A stretch of 64,000 bases of DNA from Citrobacter sp. FP75 (GCF_018342065.1 NZ_JAFDOE010000002.1:558001-622000); one strand, 5' to 3'; positions 26,630 to 39,541 are shown, counted from the first letter of the stretch. The notes: a model not told the origin generated them from the sequence alone. Translations and numbers: made by a program.

Positions 26630-28870
26630 ATGACAATAAACAACCACTCCGGCGTAGAGCTGCGTATTCGCGGTAAAGTACAGGGCGTCGGGTTTCGGCC
26701 CTTTGTCTGGCAACTGGCGCAGCGGCTACAGCTGCATGGCGACGTCTGTAACGACGGCGACGGGGTGGTTGTGCGTTTGCTCGAAGACGCAGCGCAATTT
26801 ATTGCCGAACTGCATCAGCACTGCCCGCCGCTGGCGCGAATTGACAGCGTTGAGAGCGAACCGTTTACCTGGACGCAGCGGCCTGCCGATTTCTCTATTC
26901 GCCAAAGCGCTGGCGGCACGATGAATACGCAAATCGTACCCGATGCCGCAACCTGTCCCGACTGTCTTGTTGAAATGAATACCCCCGGCGAACGCCGTTA
27001 TCGTTATCCTTTCATCAACTGCACCCACTGCGGCCCACGCTTCACCATTATTCGCGCGATGCCGTATGACCGTCCGTTTACCGTCATGGCCTCATTCCCG
27101 TTGTGTCCACAATGCGAAGCGGAATACCGCGATCCATATGACCGTCGCTTTCATGCGCAGCCTGTCGCTTGTCCGGCGTGTGGCCCGCATCTTGAGTGGA
27201 TAAGCGAAGATCTGCGAGCGGAAAAAGAAGCGGCGTTGCAGGCGGCGGTTACGCGGCTAAAAGCGGGCGGCATTGTGGCCGTCAAAGGCATCGGCGGGTT
27301 TCATTTGGTTTGTGACGCGCGCAACGACAATGCCGTGGCGATGCTCAGGCTGCGCAAACATCGCCCGGCTAAACCGCTGGCGGTGATGCTGCCGGTGGGC
27401 GACGGGCTACCGCAAGCCGCACGGCGTTTGCTGACCACCCCTGCCGCGCCGATCGTGCTGGTGCAGAAACGCTATGTAACTGCATTGAGCGAGGGAATAG
27501 CGCCAGGGTTAACGGAAGTTGGCGTCATGCTGCCAGCGAATCCGTTACAGCATTTACTCTTACAAGAGATGAATTGCCCGCTGGTGATGACTTCCGGCAA
27601 CCTTAGCGGCAGGCCACCGGCCATTACCAATGCGCAGGCGCTGGACGATTTAGGTGAGATTGCTGACGGTTTCTTGCTGCATAACCGCGAAATTGTGCAG
27701 CGTATGGATGACTCTGTGGTGCGTGAAAGTGGGGAAATGCTGCGCCGTTCCCGGGGTTACGTGCCGGATGCTGTCGCGCTGCCGCCGGGTTTTCGTGACG
27801 TGCCGCCAATGCTGTGTTTAGGTGCGGATCTGAAGAATACCTTCTGCCTGGTACGCGGTGAACAGGCGGTTATTAGCCAGCATCTGGGCGATCTCAGTGA
27901 TGACGGCATTCAAAATCAGTGGCGCGATGCGTTGCATCTAATCCAGAACATTTATGATTTTACGCCGCAGCGTATCGTCTGCGACGCACATCCCGGCTAT
28001 GTATCCAGCCAGTGGGCGAGCGAGATGAATCTGCCGAGTGAAACGGTGCTGCATCACCATGCGCATGCTGCGGCATGTCTGGCCGAACACGGCTGGCCGC
28101 TGGAGGGCGGTGATGTGATTGCCCTGACGCTGGACGGTATCGGCATGGGTAAAAACGGCGCGCTGTGGGGCGGCGAGTGTCTGCGGGTCAATTATCGTGA
28201 ATGCGAACATCTTGGTGGCTTACCGGCGGTAGCGCTGGCGGGCGGCGATCTGGCGGCACAGCAGCCGTGGCGCAACCTGCTGGCGCAGTGCCTGCGTTTT
28301 GTGCCTGACTGGCAGCATTACCCGGAAACATCGGCGCTGCAACGGCAAAACTGGAACGTACTGGCTCGCGCCATTGAGAGGGGAATCAATGCCCCGCTGG
28401 CATCATCGTGCGGGCGCTTGTTTGATGCGGTTGCCGCCGCGCTGCATTGTGCGCCGGAATCGCTGAGCTATGAAGGCGAGGCCGCCTGTGCGCTGGAGGC
28501 GCTGGCGTCGCAGTGTGCAGGCGTGCAACATCCGATCATGATACCGCTTAACAACAACCAGCTGGATTTAGCTGTTTTCTGGCGGCAGTGGCTGAACTGG
28601 CAGGGTGCACCCGCAGAAAGAGCGTGGGCATTTCACGATGCGCTGGCGCGTGGGTTTGCCTCGCTGATGCGTGAGCAGGCCGAAGCGCGCGGGATTAAGA
28701 CGCTGGCATTCAGCGGCGGCGTGATGCATAACCGCTTGTTGTCATCGCGGCTGGCGTTTTATCTGTATGATTTTACCTTGCTGTTCCCGCAGCGTTTACC
28801 GGCAGGCGACGGTGGATTGTCTTTGGGGCAGGGCGTGATTGCCGCGGCACGGGCGCAGACGCAAAAATAA
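26630..28870 (+). CDS. hypF: HypF, carbamoyltransferase for hydrogenase CN ligands
   Basis: A 746-residue four-part protein. An acylphosphatase domain ([19 protein letters not shown], residues 10-90) is followed by two zinc-finger units (CPDC...CTHCGPRF and CPQC...CPACGPH, about 105-190), a YrdC-like domain ([14 protein letters not shown], 200-380) and a Kae1-like C-terminal domain ([25 protein letters not shown]). It activates carbamoyl phosphate and loads the HypE cysteine. The ATG at 26630 is chosen because the family start lies shortly before the acylphosphatase motif; the in-frame extension to 26528 translates a REP element. Confidence 0.95.
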   Translation: MTINNHSGVELRIRGKVQGVGFRPFVWQLAQRLQLHGDVCNDGDGVVVRLLEDAAQFIAELHQHCPPLARIDSVESEPFTWTQRPADFSIRQSAGGTMNTQIVPDAATCPDCLVEMNTPGERRYRYPFINCTHCGPRFTIIRAMPYDRPFTVMASFPLCPQCEAEYRDPYDRRFHAQPVACPACGPHLEWISEDLRAEKEAALQAAVTRLKAGGIVAVKGIGGFHLVCDARNDNAVAMLRLRKHRPAKPLAVMLPVGDGLPQAARRLLTTPAAPIVLVQKRYVTALSEGIAPGLTEVGVMLPANPLQHLLLQEMNCPLVMTSGNLSGRPPAITNAQALDDLGEIADGFLLHNREIVQRMDDSVVRESGEMLRRSRGYVPDAVALPPGFRDVPPMLCLGADLKNTFCLVRGEQAVISQHLGDLSDDGIQNQWRDALHLIQNIYDFTPQRIVCDAHPGYVSSQWASEMNLPSETVLHHHAHAAACLAEHGWPLEGGDVIALTLDGIGMGKNGALWGGECLRVNYRECEHLGGLPAVALAGGDLAAQQPWRNLLAQCLRFVPDWQHYPETSALQRQNWNVLARAIERGINAPLASSCGRLFDAVAAALHCAPESLSYEGEAACALEALASQCAGVQHPIMIPLNNNQLDLAVFWRQWLNWQGAPAERAWAFHDALARGFASLMREQAEARGIKTLAFSGGVMHNRLLSSRLAFYLYDFTLLFPQRLPAGDGGLSLGQGVIAAARAQTQK

Positions 28871-28894
28871 AAAAAGCCCCGGGACTGGCGGGGC
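28862..28894 (-). terminator. Terminator of the norVW operon
   Basis: Read on the minus strand, GCCCC-GCCAGTCCC-GGGGC is followed by a run of seven T. It lies about 90 bp after norW and may also hold back hypF antisense reading. Confidence 0.7.
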
Positions 28895-28980
28895 AAGAAA
28901 AACAAGTCGGGGCATACCGACAAGTGGCAACGCACGTCCGTGTGCGTGAGGTTAATAAATCAGGCTGCGGTACAACAGAC

Positions 28981-30114
28981 TTACACGGGCAGCGTTTTCA
29001 GCAGCGCAAAGGCCTCTTTCATTCGATCTTCGCTCACCACGAAGGCACACAATTGGCCTTCGCTGTTCATTCCTCTGGCGACCATACCTTCTGCTTCAGC
29101 CGCAATGTGCCAGTTCAGATCGCGACGCTGGGTTTCTCCGGCCAGATGTAATGGCAGTTCCGGCGTTTTGACTTTTACCAGCATGGCCGGCAGTTTCAGC
29201 GGGGCGTTGCCGCCGAGCAGATTCTTCGCCAGATACATGGCGCTTAGCTGAATCGGCTGCAGGAACGGGAGTACCTGGCCGTTAATTTCCGCACAGTCGC
29301 CGAGAGCATAAATGTCCGGGTGGCTGGTTTGCAGATAGCTGTCGACGCAGACGCCACGATTGATGTTCAATCCGGCGCGACGCGCCAGCGCGGTTTCCGG
29401 ACGCAGGCCGGTGGCGGCAATCACCGCATCGACTTCTACGCTGCGGTTACGATCGAGCGTGGCGCGAATACCGATGCTGGTTTGCTCCAGACTCTGCAAC
29501 TGTGATTTCAGCAGCAGGTGCACACCCATATCGGTCAGACGATGCTGCAAGCGACTACTAACTTCCGGCGGCATTAACGAGGCCAGAATGCTGGCGGCGT
29601 TATCGATGAGCGTTACCGCTTTACCGGCGCGGCAGAAATCCATTGCAAGTTCGCTACCAATCAAGCCGCCGCCAACAATCAGTACTCGCTGGGCGTCACG
29701 CAGTTGCGTTTCACAGGCGCGATATTCCTGCTGGCTGTTCAGCGTCAGCATTAACTCACGCCCGGTAACTGGCGGTACAAAGGCCGAAGCTCCCGTCGCC
29801 AGCACCAGTTTGTCGAACTGCCATTGTTGGTCCTGACTTTTTACCACGTGAGCACTGGCGTCGATGTCGGAAACCCAGGTGTGTGGGAACAAATGCAAAT
29901 TAAACTGTTCGGCAAACTCCCCCGCCGACTGGCGGGTGAGGTCGTCTGCACACTGTGCCTGACTGATAACATGGCTGAGATCGGGCTTGTTGTACTCATC
30001 CATGCTGTCAGCGGCAATCAGGGTCAGCGGGACAGTCGCATCCTGCTTACGGATATTTTTGACTAACTGACGGGCGGCGAAGCCCGAACCAATAATGACA
30101 ATACCGCGGCTCAT
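28981..30114 (-). CDS. norW: NorW, NADH:flavorubredoxin reductase
   Basis: A 377-residue FAD/NAD enzyme that passes electrons from NADH to the rubredoxin domain of NorV for anaerobic NO reduction. It has an N-terminal FAD dinucleotide fold ([14 protein letters not shown]), a second NADH fold ([15 protein letters not shown] near 145) and the FAD-binding [11 protein letters not shown]. The start at 30114 overlaps the norV stop by 4 bases; upstream in-frame codons belong to norV's other frame. Same length as E. coli NorW. Confidence 0.95.
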   Translation of the reverse strand: MSRGIVIIGSGFAARQLVKNIRKQDATVPLTLIAADSMDEYNKPDLSHVISQAQCADDLTRQSAGEFAEQFNLHLFPHTWVSDIDASAHVVKSQDQQWQFDKLVLATGASAFVPPVTGRELMLTLNSQQEYRACETQLRDAQRVLIVGGGLIGSELAMDFCRAGKAVTLIDNAASILASLMPPEVSSRLQHRLTDMGVHLLLKSQLQSLEQTSIGIRATLDRNRSVEVDAVIAATGLRPETALARRAGLNINRGVCVDSYLQTSHPDIYALGDCAEINGQVLPFLQPIQLSAMYLAKNLLGGNAPLKLPAMLVKVKTPELPLHLAGETQRRDLNWHIAAEAEGMVARGMNSEGQLCAFVVSEDRMKEAFALLKTLPV

Positions 30115-31559
30115 TTTGCCTCCGTAGCCAGTACGTCGAAGACGTCTTTGCCTAATGAACATTCCGGGCACAGGAAGTTGTCTGGTACGTCGCTCCACGG
30201 TGTACCCGGTGCGACATCCTGCAGCGGTTCACCTTTCGCTGGATCGTAAATCCACTGACACACGCTGCACTGCATGCTTGGGCCAAGGTCAGCGGCAGCC
30301 GCAGCGGCACAGGCGCACTCTTCTTCTTTGGTTGCTGTTTTCACTGTCGTTTCTGGCAGCGGAGCAAGCGCCCACTGACGTGCAATTTCACGACCGTGTT
30401 GACGGCACAGCTCCAGCGCATCCAGATCCGGACGCCATTTCGCCTTCAGGCTCAGCGACATTTCGAAACCGGCATCCTGCAAACGCGTGGACAAACGGTC
30501 TACCGCACCGCCGCTCCAGCCGTGTGAACCAAAGGCGCTGGCGCGTTTGTTACGAAAACGCAGGCCGGTCATCTCTTCCACCAGACCGGCGATTTTCGGC
30601 ATCATCACGTTGTTCATCGTGGAGGTACCGACCAGCACGCCTTTAGAACGGAAGACATTAGTCAGGACTTCGTTTTTATCGCTACGGGCGACGTTAAAGA
30701 TTTTCACCGCCACGTTCGGGTCAACTTCGTTGATGCCCTGAGCAATGGCGTCTGCCATCATGCGGGTGTTGTTGGACATGGTGTCGTAGAAAATGGTGAT
30801 GCGATCTTCCTGGTAATCCGCTGCCCATTTCAGGTACAGCTCAACGATTTGCGTTGGATTTTCACGCCATACCACGCCGTGGGAAGTGGCAATCATATCA
30901 ACCGGCAGGTTGAAGCCGAGGATCTCAGTGATTTTCGGCGTCACCAGACGGCTGAACGGGGTCAGGATGTTGGCATAGTAGCGCTGGCACTGTTCGAACA
31001 GTTCGGTCTGGTCAACTTCGTCGTTGAACAGGCGTTCGTCGCAGTAGTGCTGACCAAAGGCATCGTTACTGAACAGCACCGCATCGCCGGTCATGTAAGT
31101 CATCATGCTGTCCGGCCAGTGCAGCATTGGCGTTTCAACGAAGATCAGCTGTTTGCCGTTGCCGATGTCCAGTGAGTCACCGGTTTTTACGACGTTGAAG
31201 TTCCATTCCGGGTGGTGGTGGTGCCCGGTGATGGAGTCAATGGCATTAGCGGTGCAGTAAATCGGCGTGTCCGGAATGCAGGACATCAGCTCGGTCAGCG
31301 CACCGGCATGGTCTTCTTCTGCGTGGTTAATGATGATGTAGTCGATATCTGCCAGGTCAATTTCACTGCGCAGGTTCTGCACGAATTCACGGCTAAACTT
31401 GTGGTCTACTGTATCGATCAGGACATTTTTTTCTTCACGGATAAGATAGCTGTTGTAGCTGCTGCCGCGCAGCGTTTTGTATTCAGTCCCGTGGAAATCA
31501 CGCACTTCCCAGTCACGTTGGCCAACCCAATGAATGTTATTTTTAACCAGAATAGACAT
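30111..31559 (-). CDS. norV: NorV, anaerobic nitric oxide reductase flavorubredoxin
   Basis: A 482-residue cytoplasmic enzyme reducing NO to N2O. Three modules are seen: a diiron metallo-beta-lactamase domain ([16 protein letters not shown] near residues 77-92), a flavodoxin domain ([17 protein letters not shown] near 255) and a C-terminal rubredoxin with CSVC and CPEC iron ligands. A short linker rich in Glu, Cys and Ala ([12 protein letters not shown]) precedes the rubredoxin. A sigma-54 promoter and three NorR sites lie upstream. Confidence 0.96.
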   Translation of the reverse strand: MSILVKNNIHWVGQRDWEVRDFHGTEYKTLRGSSYNSYLIREEKNVLIDTVDHKFSREFVQNLRSEIDLADIDYIIINHAEEDHAGALTELMSCIPDTPIYCTANAIDSITGHHHHPEWNFNVVKTGDSLDIGNGKQLIFVETPMLHWPDSMMTYMTGDAVLFSNDAFGQHYCDERLFNDEVDQTELFEQCQRYYANILTPFSRLVTPKITEILGFNLPVDMIATSHGVVWRENPTQIVELYLKWAADYQEDRITIFYDTMSNNTRMMADAIAQGINEVDPNVAVKIFNVARSDKNEVLTNVFRSKGVLVGTSTMNNVMMPKIAGLVEEMTGLRFRNKRASAFGSHGWSGGAVDRLSTRLQDAGFEMSLSLKAKWRPDLDALELCRQHGREIARQWALAPLPETTVKTATKEEECACAAAAAADLGPSMQCSVCQWIYDPAKGEPLQDVAPGTPWSDVPDNFLCPECSLGKDVFDVLATEAK

Positions 31560-31611
31560 AGCAACCTCAGTAATTAATTCAGCGTTTTTCTAAAAAAGAT
31601 GTTTTGTTAAT

Positions 31612-31627
31612 TGCAGGTTGCGTGCCA
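31612..31627 (-). promoter_or_regulatory. Sigma-54 promoter of norVW
   Basis: On the minus strand TGGCACG-CAAC-CTGCA is a near-consensus -24/-12 promoter, 52 bp upstream of norV. Confidence 0.85.
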
Positions 31628-31682
31628 GCTTTTTATTTATTTGATTTTAAAGGAATTTTTGTTAACTGCCTATTAGGTGGTA

Positions 31683-31738
31683 GTCAAAATGACTATGTGT
31701 TTTATTGTCAATATGACAATATGTATTGTCAAAATGAC
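31683..31738. promoter_or_regulatory. Three NorR enhancer sites
   Basis: GTCAAAATGAC at 31683-31693, GTCAATATGAC at 31707-31717 and GTCAAAATGAC at 31728-31738 each fit the NorR core GT-N7-AC. Centre spacings are 24 and 21 bp, about two helical turns. E. coli likewise has three essential sites, and they also overlap the norR promoter region. Confidence 0.88.
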
Positions 31739-31750
31739 AATGAGGTAGCC

Positions 31751-33268
31751 ATGAGCTTTTCAGTAGACGTGCTGGCGGGCATCGCCATTGAATTACAAAG
31801 CGGAATTGGGCATCAGGACCGTTTTCAGCGCCTGATCACCACCTTGCGTCAGGTGCTGGAGTGCGACGCGTCGGCACTGCTGCGCTACGAGTCACGACAG
31901 TTTATTCCGCTGGCGATCGATGGGCTGGCGCAGGATGTTCTCGGCAGGCGCTTTACGCTGGAAGGGCATCCGCGTCTGGAAGCGATTGCCCGCGCCGGGG
32001 ATGTGGTGCGATTTCCCGCCGACAGCGATTTGCCTGACCCTTACGACGGGCTGATCCCCGGCCAGGAAAGCCTGAAAGTTCACGCCTGCATCGGACTGCC
32101 GCTGTTCGCCGGGCAGAATCTGATTGGCGCGTTGACGTTGGATGGTATGGAGCCGGACCAGTTCGATGTTTTTAGCGATGAAGAGCTGCGCTTGATTGCC
32201 GCACTGGCGGCGGGCGCGCTGAGCAATGCGCTGCTGATTGACCAACTGGAAAGCCAGAATATGCTGCCGGGCTCGTCGACTGCCTTCGAGCAGGTGACGG
32301 AAACACAAATGATTGGCCTGTCGCCCAATATGATGCAGCTGAAAAAAGAGATTGAGATTGTGGCAGGCTCCGATCTCAACGTCCTAATCAGCGGCGAAAC
32401 GGGAACCGGGAAAGAACTGGTGGCGAAAGCTATCCATGAAGGTTCGCCGCGTGCGGTGAATCCGCTGGTGTATCTGAACTGCGCGGCGTTGCCGGAAAGC
32501 GTGGCGGAAAGTGAACTGTTTGGCCATGTGAAAGGGGCCTTTACCGGCGCCATCAGCAATCGTAGCGGCAAATTTGAAATGGCGGACAACGGGACGCTGT
32601 TTCTCGACGAGATTGGCGAACTGTCGCTGGCGCTGCAAGCCAAGCTGCTGCGTGTGCTGCAGTACGGCGATATTCAGCGCGTGGGTGACGATCGCAGCCT
32701 GCGCGTCGACGTGCGCGTGCTGGCGGCAACTAACCGTGATTTACGCGAAGAGGTGCTGGCCGGGAATTTCCGTGCCGATCTGTTCCACCGTCTGAGCGTC
32801 TTTCCCCTTTCCGTACCGCCGCTGCGTGAGCGTGGCGAAGATGTGGTGCTGCTGGCAGGTTATTTTTGTGAACAGTGTCGGCTGCGACTGGGACTTTCTC
32901 GCGTGGTGTTAAGCCCCGGTGCGCGTAACCATTTGTTGAACTACGGCTGGCCGGGGAATGTACGTGAGCTGGAACATGCCATTCATCGTGCGGTCGTTCT
33001 GGCCAGGGCCACCAGGGCAGGGGATGAAGTAGTGCTGGAACCGCAGCATTTTGCCTTGCAGGATGAAAGCCCTGTTCCGCAGCCGGACGTTGTTACGGAG
33101 ATCCCGCAACATCACAATCTGCGTGAAGCAACGGAGTCATTTCAGCGGGAGATGATCCGTCGGGCGTTGGCGCAAAATAATCACAGTTGGGCGGCAAGTG
33201 CGCGGGTGCTGGAAACAGACGTCGCCAACCTGCACCGGCTGGCGAAACGTCTGGGCTTGAAGGATTAG
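31751..33268 (+). CDS. norR: NorR, nitric oxide-sensing sigma-54 activator
   Basis: A 505-residue activator. The N-terminal GAF domain binds NO at a mononuclear iron. The AAA+ domain has Walker A GETGTGKE near 210, GAFTGA and Walker [12 protein letters not shown]-terminal Fis-type helix-turn-helix ends [20 protein letters not shown]-type. The ATG at 31751 has GAGG 8 bases upstream; the in-frame extension upstream would translate the NorR binding sites. Divergent from norVW. Its stop codon overlaps that of convergent gutQ. Confidence 0.95.
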   Translation: MSFSVDVLAGIAIELQSGIGHQDRFQRLITTLRQVLECDASALLRYESRQFIPLAIDGLAQDVLGRRFTLEGHPRLEAIARAGDVVRFPADSDLPDPYDGLIPGQESLKVHACIGLPLFAGQNLIGALTLDGMEPDQFDVFSDEELRLIAALAAGALSNALLIDQLESQNMLPGSSTAFEQVTETQMIGLSPNMMQLKKEIEIVAGSDLNVLISGETGTGKELVAKAIHEGSPRAVNPLVYLNCAALPESVAESELFGHVKGAFTGAISNRSGKFEMADNGTLFLDEIGELSLALQAKLLRVLQYGDIQRVGDDRSLRVDVRVLAATNRDLREEVLAGNFRADLFHRLSVFPLSVPPLRERGEDVVLLAGYFCEQCRLRLGLSRVVLSPGARNHLLNYGWPGNVRELEHAIHRAVVLARATRAGDEVVLEPQHFALQDESPVPQPDVVTEIPQHHNLREATESFQREMIRRALAQNNHSWAASARVLETDVANLHRLAKRLGLKD

Positions 33269-34230
33269 AGGATGCCCGCCTGATAAAAATCCTGCAGGTT
33301 GATAGCGCCGGTGAGTTTACCGTTTTCATCCACCACCGGTGCGGCGGTGATTTTGCGTTTCATCAGGATCTCTTTGGCGTCAATCGCGCGGCTCTGTGCC
33401 TGCAGCGTGACGCCATTATGGGTCATCGCTTCGCGAACCTCAGTGCTAAGCGCTCCGCCACCGACCAGCCAGCGGCGCAGGTCGCCATCGGTAAAGACGC
33501 CTTTCACCAGAGACTGTTCGTCGCAGACAGCCACCAGGCCAAGACCCGTACGGCTTAGTTCCAGCATCGCGTCCATGACGCTGGTGGTGAGCGTCACCTG
33601 CGGTATAGCATCGTCGCGTCGCATCAGATGATGCACTTTGTTTAACAGACGAGCGCCCAGCGCCCCGGCCGGATGCGAGCGGGCAAAATCTTCTTCGTTA
33701 AAGCCGCGAGCCTGCATCACGGCGATTGCCAGCGCGTCGCCCATCATCAACGTGTTTACGGTGCTGGAGGTCGGTGCCAGGCGCATCGGGCAGGCTTCCC
33801 GCTCAACGGAAATATCCAGTACGGCTTTGGCCGCCAGGCCCAGTGGTGAGGTCGGCTTTCCGGTCATTGTCAGCAGGGCGACGGATTTGTCTTCCAGGCG
33901 TGGAATGATGAGATCCAGTTCTTTCGCGCCGCCGGAGTAGGAGATAAACAGCATCACATCACGGCTTTCAATCATGCCTAAGTCACCGTGCAGCGCTTCC
34001 GCCGGATGCACAAAAAAGGCGGGGGTGCCGGTACTGGCGAGGGTCGCCGCAATTTTTTTGCCGATATGACCTGATTTGCCAATACCGGAGACAATCACTT
34101 TGCCTTCACAGTGGATAATCGTATTGGCGGCACGGACAAAATCATCGCCCAGTCGCTCTGGCAGTCGGCTGGCTTCCTGTAGCTCCAGCATTAACGTCTG
34201 ACGGCCCGCGTTCAGTAGTGCATCACTCAT
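33265..34230 (-). CDS. gutQ: GutQ, D-arabinose 5-phosphate isomerase
   Basis: A 321-residue isomerase interconverting ribulose 5-phosphate and arabinose 5-phosphate. A SIS domain ([20 protein letters not shown] and [10 protein letters not shown]) is followed by two CBS domains from about residue 205. It is the last gene of the srl operon and overlaps srlR by 8 bases. Its final codon overlaps norR's, leaving no intergenic space. KdsD is its paralogue in lipopolysaccharide synthesis elsewhere; arabinose 5-phosphate may be an inducer. Confidence 0.94.
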   Translation of the reverse strand: MSDALLNAGRQTLMLELQEASRLPERLGDDFVRAANTIIHCEGKVIVSGIGKSGHIGKKIAATLASTGTPAFFVHPAEALHGDLGMIESRDVMLFISYSGGAKELDLIIPRLEDKSVALLTMTGKPTSPLGLAAKAVLDISVEREACPMRLAPTSSTVNTLMMGDALAIAVMQARGFNEEDFARSHPAGALGARLLNKVHHLMRRDDAIPQVTLTTSVMDAMLELSRTGLGLVAVCDEQSLVKGVFTDGDLRRWLVGGGALSTEVREAMTHNGVTLQAQSRAIDAKEILMKRKITAAPVVDENGKLTGAINLQDFYQAGIL

Positions 34231-34996
34231 TGGTTTCTCCGGTTATGATAACTTCAATCCCTTTTGCTTCCAGCGCCTGACGAAACGCAGGGTCGATGCC
34301 CGCATCGGTAATCAGCTTGTCGACGCTTTCCAGACTGCACACAACATTGGGGCTTTTGCGTCCGAATTTCGACGAGTCCGCCATCAGAATCACTTCGCGA
34401 GCGGCATTGCACATCGCTTTACTGACGCTAAACACCTCATTAAACGTGGTCACACCGGCATTGAGATCGATGCCGTCGGTGCCCATGAAGAGTTTATCAA
34501 AGCTGAACTGCTCAAAGGCGTTTTCTGCCAGCTGACCGTGAAATGACGCAGATTTTTTGCGAAACGTCCCGCCGGGCATCAGGATGGTTTGCTCGTTGTC
34601 CAGCTCAGAAAGGGCATTAACAATGTGCAGACTGTTGGTCATGACGGTGATGTTGCTAAAGCGCGTGAGCATCGGCACCATCTGCAATACGGTACTGCCC
34701 GCGTCCAGAATGATCGAGTCGCCATCGTGAATAAAACGGACGGCGGCTTCGGCAATCTGCTCTTTTTTATGCGTGTTGATCAGCGTTTTGTGATCGATTG
34801 GCGGATCGGATTCGTCTTTATTTAATACCACGCCGCCATAGGTACGAATGACGGTTCCGGCATTTTCCAGAATGACCAGGTCTTTGCGAATGGTCGTGCC
34901 GGTGGTGTCAAAGTAGTGGGCCAGTTCTTCAACCGAGCATTTTCCCTGCTTTTGCAGATGCTCCAGTATGGCAGCCTGACGCTGACGAGGTTTCAT
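34223..34996 (-). CDS. srlR: SrlR (GutR), sorbitol operon repressor
   Basis: A 257-residue DeoR-family repressor. The N-terminal winged helix ([30 protein letters not shown]-type) is followed by the sugar-phosphate sensor domain with DAGST near residue 100. It sits inside the operon it controls, between gutM and gutQ. Confidence 0.94.
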   Translation of the reverse strand: MKPRQRQAAILEHLQKQGKCSVEELAHYFDTTGTTIRKDLVILENAGTVIRTYGGVVLNKDESDPPIDHKTLINTHKKEQIAEAAVRFIHDGDSIILDAGSTVLQMVPMLTRFSNITVMTNSLHIVNALSELDNEQTILMPGGTFRKKSASFHGQLAENAFEQFSFDKLFMGTDGIDLNAGVTTFNEVFSVSKAMCNAAREVILMADSSKFGRKSPNVVCSLESVDKLITDAGIDPAFRQALEAKGIEVIITGETNE

Positions 34997-35064
34997 AGGC
35001 GTGATTACCTTGAATTAAATTTGCGAAATGATAATTTCGCAAGCTATTAGCATTCACAACGAAA

Positions 35065-35424
35065 TTACCCATGTTTCAGTTTAAGCGCCAATGATAGTGC
35101 ATTCTGCGATAGCGGATCATGGGGAAAGATCACATCAGGCTGTAAATCATCAAGATGTTTGCCCATTATCGTGGCAATTTTGCCGGGTCTGGCGAATACA
35201 GTAAGACCTTTCATAAATAACGTATCAGTCACCCGCTGTTGTTCATCCAGCGCGATGGCGACCACCACGCGCGGTTTAAAACGTCCGCCGGAACGACCCA
35301 CGCCGACCCGACCCTGCTGGCAGAGTTTATCGAATGCCCGGTTAAAGCGGGATATTTGCCAGCCGCCGAGCGCCAGTTGCAGGCACCAGGCGATAGCGGC
35401 GACGGTAATCAGTGCGGAAACCAT
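35065..35424 (-). CDS. gutM: GutM, sorbitol operon activator
   Basis: A 119-residue protein matching E. coli GutM (SrlM). It has one N-terminal membrane-type helix (ALITVAAIAWCLQLALGGW) and a soluble remainder without a recognisable DNA-binding motif. Genetic work in E. coli calls it an activator; mechanism is unclear. The start at 35424 matches the family length; an upstream ATG would run through a REP element. Confidence 0.9.
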   Translation of the reverse strand: MVSALITVAAIAWCLQLALGGWQISRFNRAFDKLCQQGRVGVGRSGGRFKPRVVVAIALDEQQRVTDTLFMKGLTVFARPGKIATIMGKHLDDLQPDVIFPHDPLSQNALSLALKLKHG

Positions 35425-35443
35425 AATGTGCTCCTTTGATGTT

Positions 35444-35474
35444 GCCGGGTGACGTCGCGAGTGCGCCACCCGGC
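35444..35474. repeat. REP-like palindrome between gutM and srlD
   Basis: GCCGGGTG ... CACCCGGC inverted repeat in the 58-bp gap inside the srl operon, probably marking mRNA segments of different stability (transport/dehydrogenase versus regulators). Confidence 0.65.
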
Positions 35475-35482
35475 AGTAAAGA

Positions 35483-36262
35483 TCAGAACATCACCTGACC
35501 GCCGGTCACGTTGATGGACTGCCCGGTGCAGTAAGAGGCTTTCGGGCTGGCGTAAAACAGCAGCATGTTCAGCACGTCCTGATAATCGCAGCCGCGTTTG
35601 AGCGGAACCTTATCAATGTAGTACTGCTCCACTTCGTCCGGCTTGAGGCCCAGTTTGGTGGCATACTGCGGTAATAACGACTGGAACATCGGTGATTTCA
35701 GCAGATTGCCAAGCATCAATGAATGCACGGTAATACCGTACTCAGCCAGATCCAGCGCCAGTGACTGGGTTAAGCCCACGCCGCCAAATTTTGCCGCGCT
35801 ATAGCCTGAGTTGTGTTTACTGCCCACTTTCCCCGATTTGGAGTTGATCTGGATAATGCGCCCCTGAACGCCGTCGCGGATCATCAGGCGTGAGAATTCA
35901 CGTGCGCAGAGGAAGTAGCCGACCAGATTCACCTGCAGCGAGCGGTCGAAATCACCGAGTTCAAAGTCGCTGATAAAAGCCGCTTTGGCGATGCCCGCAC
36001 TGTAAACCAGCAAGTCAGCGCGACCGAATATTTCATCCACGCCGCGTGAAAGCGCCAGCACGCTCTGTTCGCTGGTGGCATCTGCGCCAAAACCGTAGGC
36101 GGTACCTTCGCCAAACTCGGCGTTAATTTCCTGCGCTACGTTGGCGGCTTTATCGCTTTGAATATCCACCACCGCGACGCGGTATCCTTCTGTCGCAAGC
36201 CCACGGCAAAGGAATGCCCCCAGGGTCTGGCCTCCACCAATGACAACGGCAACTTGATTCAT
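35483..36262 (-). CDS. srlD: SrlD, sorbitol-6-phosphate dehydrogenase
   Basis: A 259-residue short-chain dehydrogenase oxidising sorbitol 6-phosphate to fructose 6-phosphate with NAD. It has the N-terminal GGGQTLGAFLC nucleotide loop and the catalytic Ser-Tyr-Lys set (INSKSGK and YSAAK). AAGGAG 7 bases before the ATG at 36262 fixes the start over an ATG 15 bases earlier. It follows srlB by 17 bases. Confidence 0.96.
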   Translation of the reverse strand: MNQVAVVIGGGQTLGAFLCRGLATEGYRVAVVDIQSDKAANVAQEINAEFGEGTAYGFGADATSEQSVLALSRGVDEIFGRADLLVYSAGIAKAAFISDFELGDFDRSLQVNLVGYFLCAREFSRLMIRDGVQGRIIQINSKSGKVGSKHNSGYSAAKFGGVGLTQSLALDLAEYGITVHSLMLGNLLKSPMFQSLLPQYATKLGLKPDEVEQYYIDKVPLKRGCDYQDVLNMLLFYASPKASYCTGQSINVTGGQVMF

Positions 36263-36279
36263 TTCTTTCTCCTTCAATC

Positions 36280-36642
36280 TTAAGCAATAAACTTCAAAAT
36301 ACAGCCCGGCGCGATGTCGTCCGGTACGGGCCCCGCAACGTGTACGGTGCCGGGAAATTCCGCTTCACTTAGCCCGTCGAAGCGTAAGGTGATATGCCCC
36401 AGTTCACGCAAATTCAGCTCGGCCACGCTGCCTACGGCGGTGACCGGGTAGCGATGCTGGCCTAGTTCAAACTGGATCCCTGCTTGCAATGAGCCGCTCA
36501 GCTCGCCGTGACAATGAATGAAACAAAACTCTTCGATATCTGCAGGCGCACCTTCACGGAAGGTAATCAGCATCTGGTCGCAAAGCGCATCCGGGGCGCT
36601 CTGACCGATTCGAGTGATGGTGGTTTGATAAATCACGGTCAT
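36280..36642 (-). CDS. srlB: SrlB, sorbitol-specific PTS EIIA
   Basis: A 120-residue EIIA of the glucitol family. The phosphorylated histidine is likely in EEFCFIHCHGELSG (about residues 37-50). It passes phosphate from HPr to SrlE. The start at 36642 gives the family N-terminus MTVIYQTTITRIG. The C-terminus is a few residues shorter than that of E. coli. Lies 13 bases after srlE. Confidence 0.94.
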   Translation of the reverse strand: MTVIYQTTITRIGQSAPDALCDQMLITFREGAPADIEEFCFIHCHGELSGSLQAGIQFELGQHRYPVTAVGSVAELNLRELGHITLRFDGLSEAEFPGTVHVAGPVPDDIAPGCILKFIA

Positions 36643-36655
36643 TTTTGAGTGCCTC

Positions 36656-38232
<1,577 letters not shown>

Positions 38233-38257
38233 TTAATCATATTGAAAGGTTTTAAAG

Positions 38258-38273
38258 TGTTATTTTGATCTCA
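38258..38273. promoter_or_regulatory. CRP-like site upstream of srlA
   Basis: On the minus strand TGAGA-TCAAAA-TAACA resembles TGTGA-N6-TCACA. It lies about 70-85 bp before srlA and matches the position of the E. coli srl CRP site as I recall it. Confidence 0.6.
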
Positions 38274-38447
38274 AAATGAAAGATAAATATTTTTATTTGA
38301 AAGTTAGTGCGTGCGGGATCGCAAATGTGGTGGCAAATGGTGAAAGGGGAGATAAATTCTGCGAAGGAGCGCGACTACCGCTTCCTTGTGTGGCGGTGGA
38401 TGCTTTACCATACTTCTCTCTGGCTGAATCTGTTTAATGGATGTCTC

Positions 38448-39527
38448 ATGTTCAAGCGTCGTTATGTAGCATTACTTCCCCTTTGTGTGTTGCTTGCTGC
38501 CTGTAGTAGCAAACCAAAACCTTCAGAGACTCAAACGACAATGGGTACGCCTTCTGGCGGTTTCCTGCTTGAGCCGCAGCACAACGTCATGCTGTCGGGC
38601 GGCGACTTCGCGAATAATCCGAACGCGCAGCAGTTCATCGATAAAATGGTGAGCAAGCACGGCTTTGACCGCCAACAGTTGCAGGAGATCCTGTCGCAGG
38701 CCAAGCGTCTGGACTCGGTATTGCGTTTGATGGACCGCCAGGCGCCGACGACGCAGCCGCCAGCCGGACCTAACGGTGCATGGCTGCGCTATCGCAAGCA
38801 GTTCATCACGCCGGATAACGTGCAAAATGGCGTGGCGTTCTGGAATCAATATGAAGATGCGTTGAACCGCGCGTGGCAGGTCTACGGCGTACCGCCGGAA
38901 ATTATTGTTGGCATTATCGGTGTGGAAACCCGCTGGGGCCGCGTGATGGGCAAAACACGTATTCTGGATGCGCTGGCGACGCTGTCGTTTAACTATCCGC
39001 GTCGGGCGGAATACTTCTCCGGTGAGCTGGAAACCTTCCTGCTGATGGCGCGGGATGAAAGCGATGATCCGCTGGATCTGAAAGGCTCCTTCGCCGGTGC
39101 CATGGGCTACGGACAGTTTATGCCGTCCTCTTACAAAGAATATGCGGTTGATTTCAATGGCGATGGACACATCAACCTGTGGGATCCGGTAGATGCCATC
39201 GGTAGCGTGGCAAACTACTTTAAAGGCCACGGTTGGGTGAAAGGCGATACGGTCGCTGTGCCGGCAAACGGCCAGGCACCAGGGCTGCCAAACGGCTTTA
39301 AAACCCAGTACAGCATTTCTCAGCTTGCCGCCGCTGGCCTGACGCCACAGCAGCCGCTGGGTAATCATCAAAAGGCCAGCCTGCTGCGCCTGGATATTGG
39401 CACTGGTTATCAGTACTGGTATGGGCTGCCGAACTTCTACACGATTACCCGCTATAACCACAGCACGCATTATGCGATGGCAGTCTGGCAGCTAGGTCAG
39501 GCGGTGGCGCTGGCACGCGTACAGTGA
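38448..39527 (+). CDS. mltB: MltB, membrane-bound lytic transglycosylase B
   Basis: A 359-residue lipoprotein that cuts peptidoglycan glycan strands, leaving 1,6-anhydromuramic acid. The lipobox LLAAC gives Cys19 as the lipid-bearing residue. The catalytic Glu lies in GIIGVETRWGRVMG. An EF-hand-like calcium loop, DFNGDGHINLWD, is present. The start at 38448 places the signal peptide correctly; an in-frame extension to 38307 has no support. A terminator hairpin follows. Confidence 0.95.
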   Translation: MFKRRYVALLPLCVLLAACSSKPKPSETQTTMGTPSGGFLLEPQHNVMLSGGDFANNPNAQQFIDKMVSKHGFDRQQLQEILSQAKRLDSVLRLMDRQAPTTQPPAGPNGAWLRYRKQFITPDNVQNGVAFWNQYEDALNRAWQVYGVPPEIIVGIIGVETRWGRVMGKTRILDALATLSFNYPRRAEYFSGELETFLLMARDESDDPLDLKGSFAGAMGYGQFMPSSYKEYAVDFNGDGHINLWDPVDAIGSVANYFKGHGWVKGDTVAVPANGQAPGLPNGFKTQYSISQLAAAGLTPQQPLGNHQKASLLRLDIGTGYQYWYGLPNFYTITRYNHSTHYAMAVWQLGQAVALARVQ

Positions 39528-39541
39528 AGTAAGTCGATACG

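Noticed and set aside
31604-31750. In-frame N-terminal extension of norR
   Set aside because: It would translate the norV sigma-54 promoter and the three NorR sites; the ATG at 31751 matches the known start.
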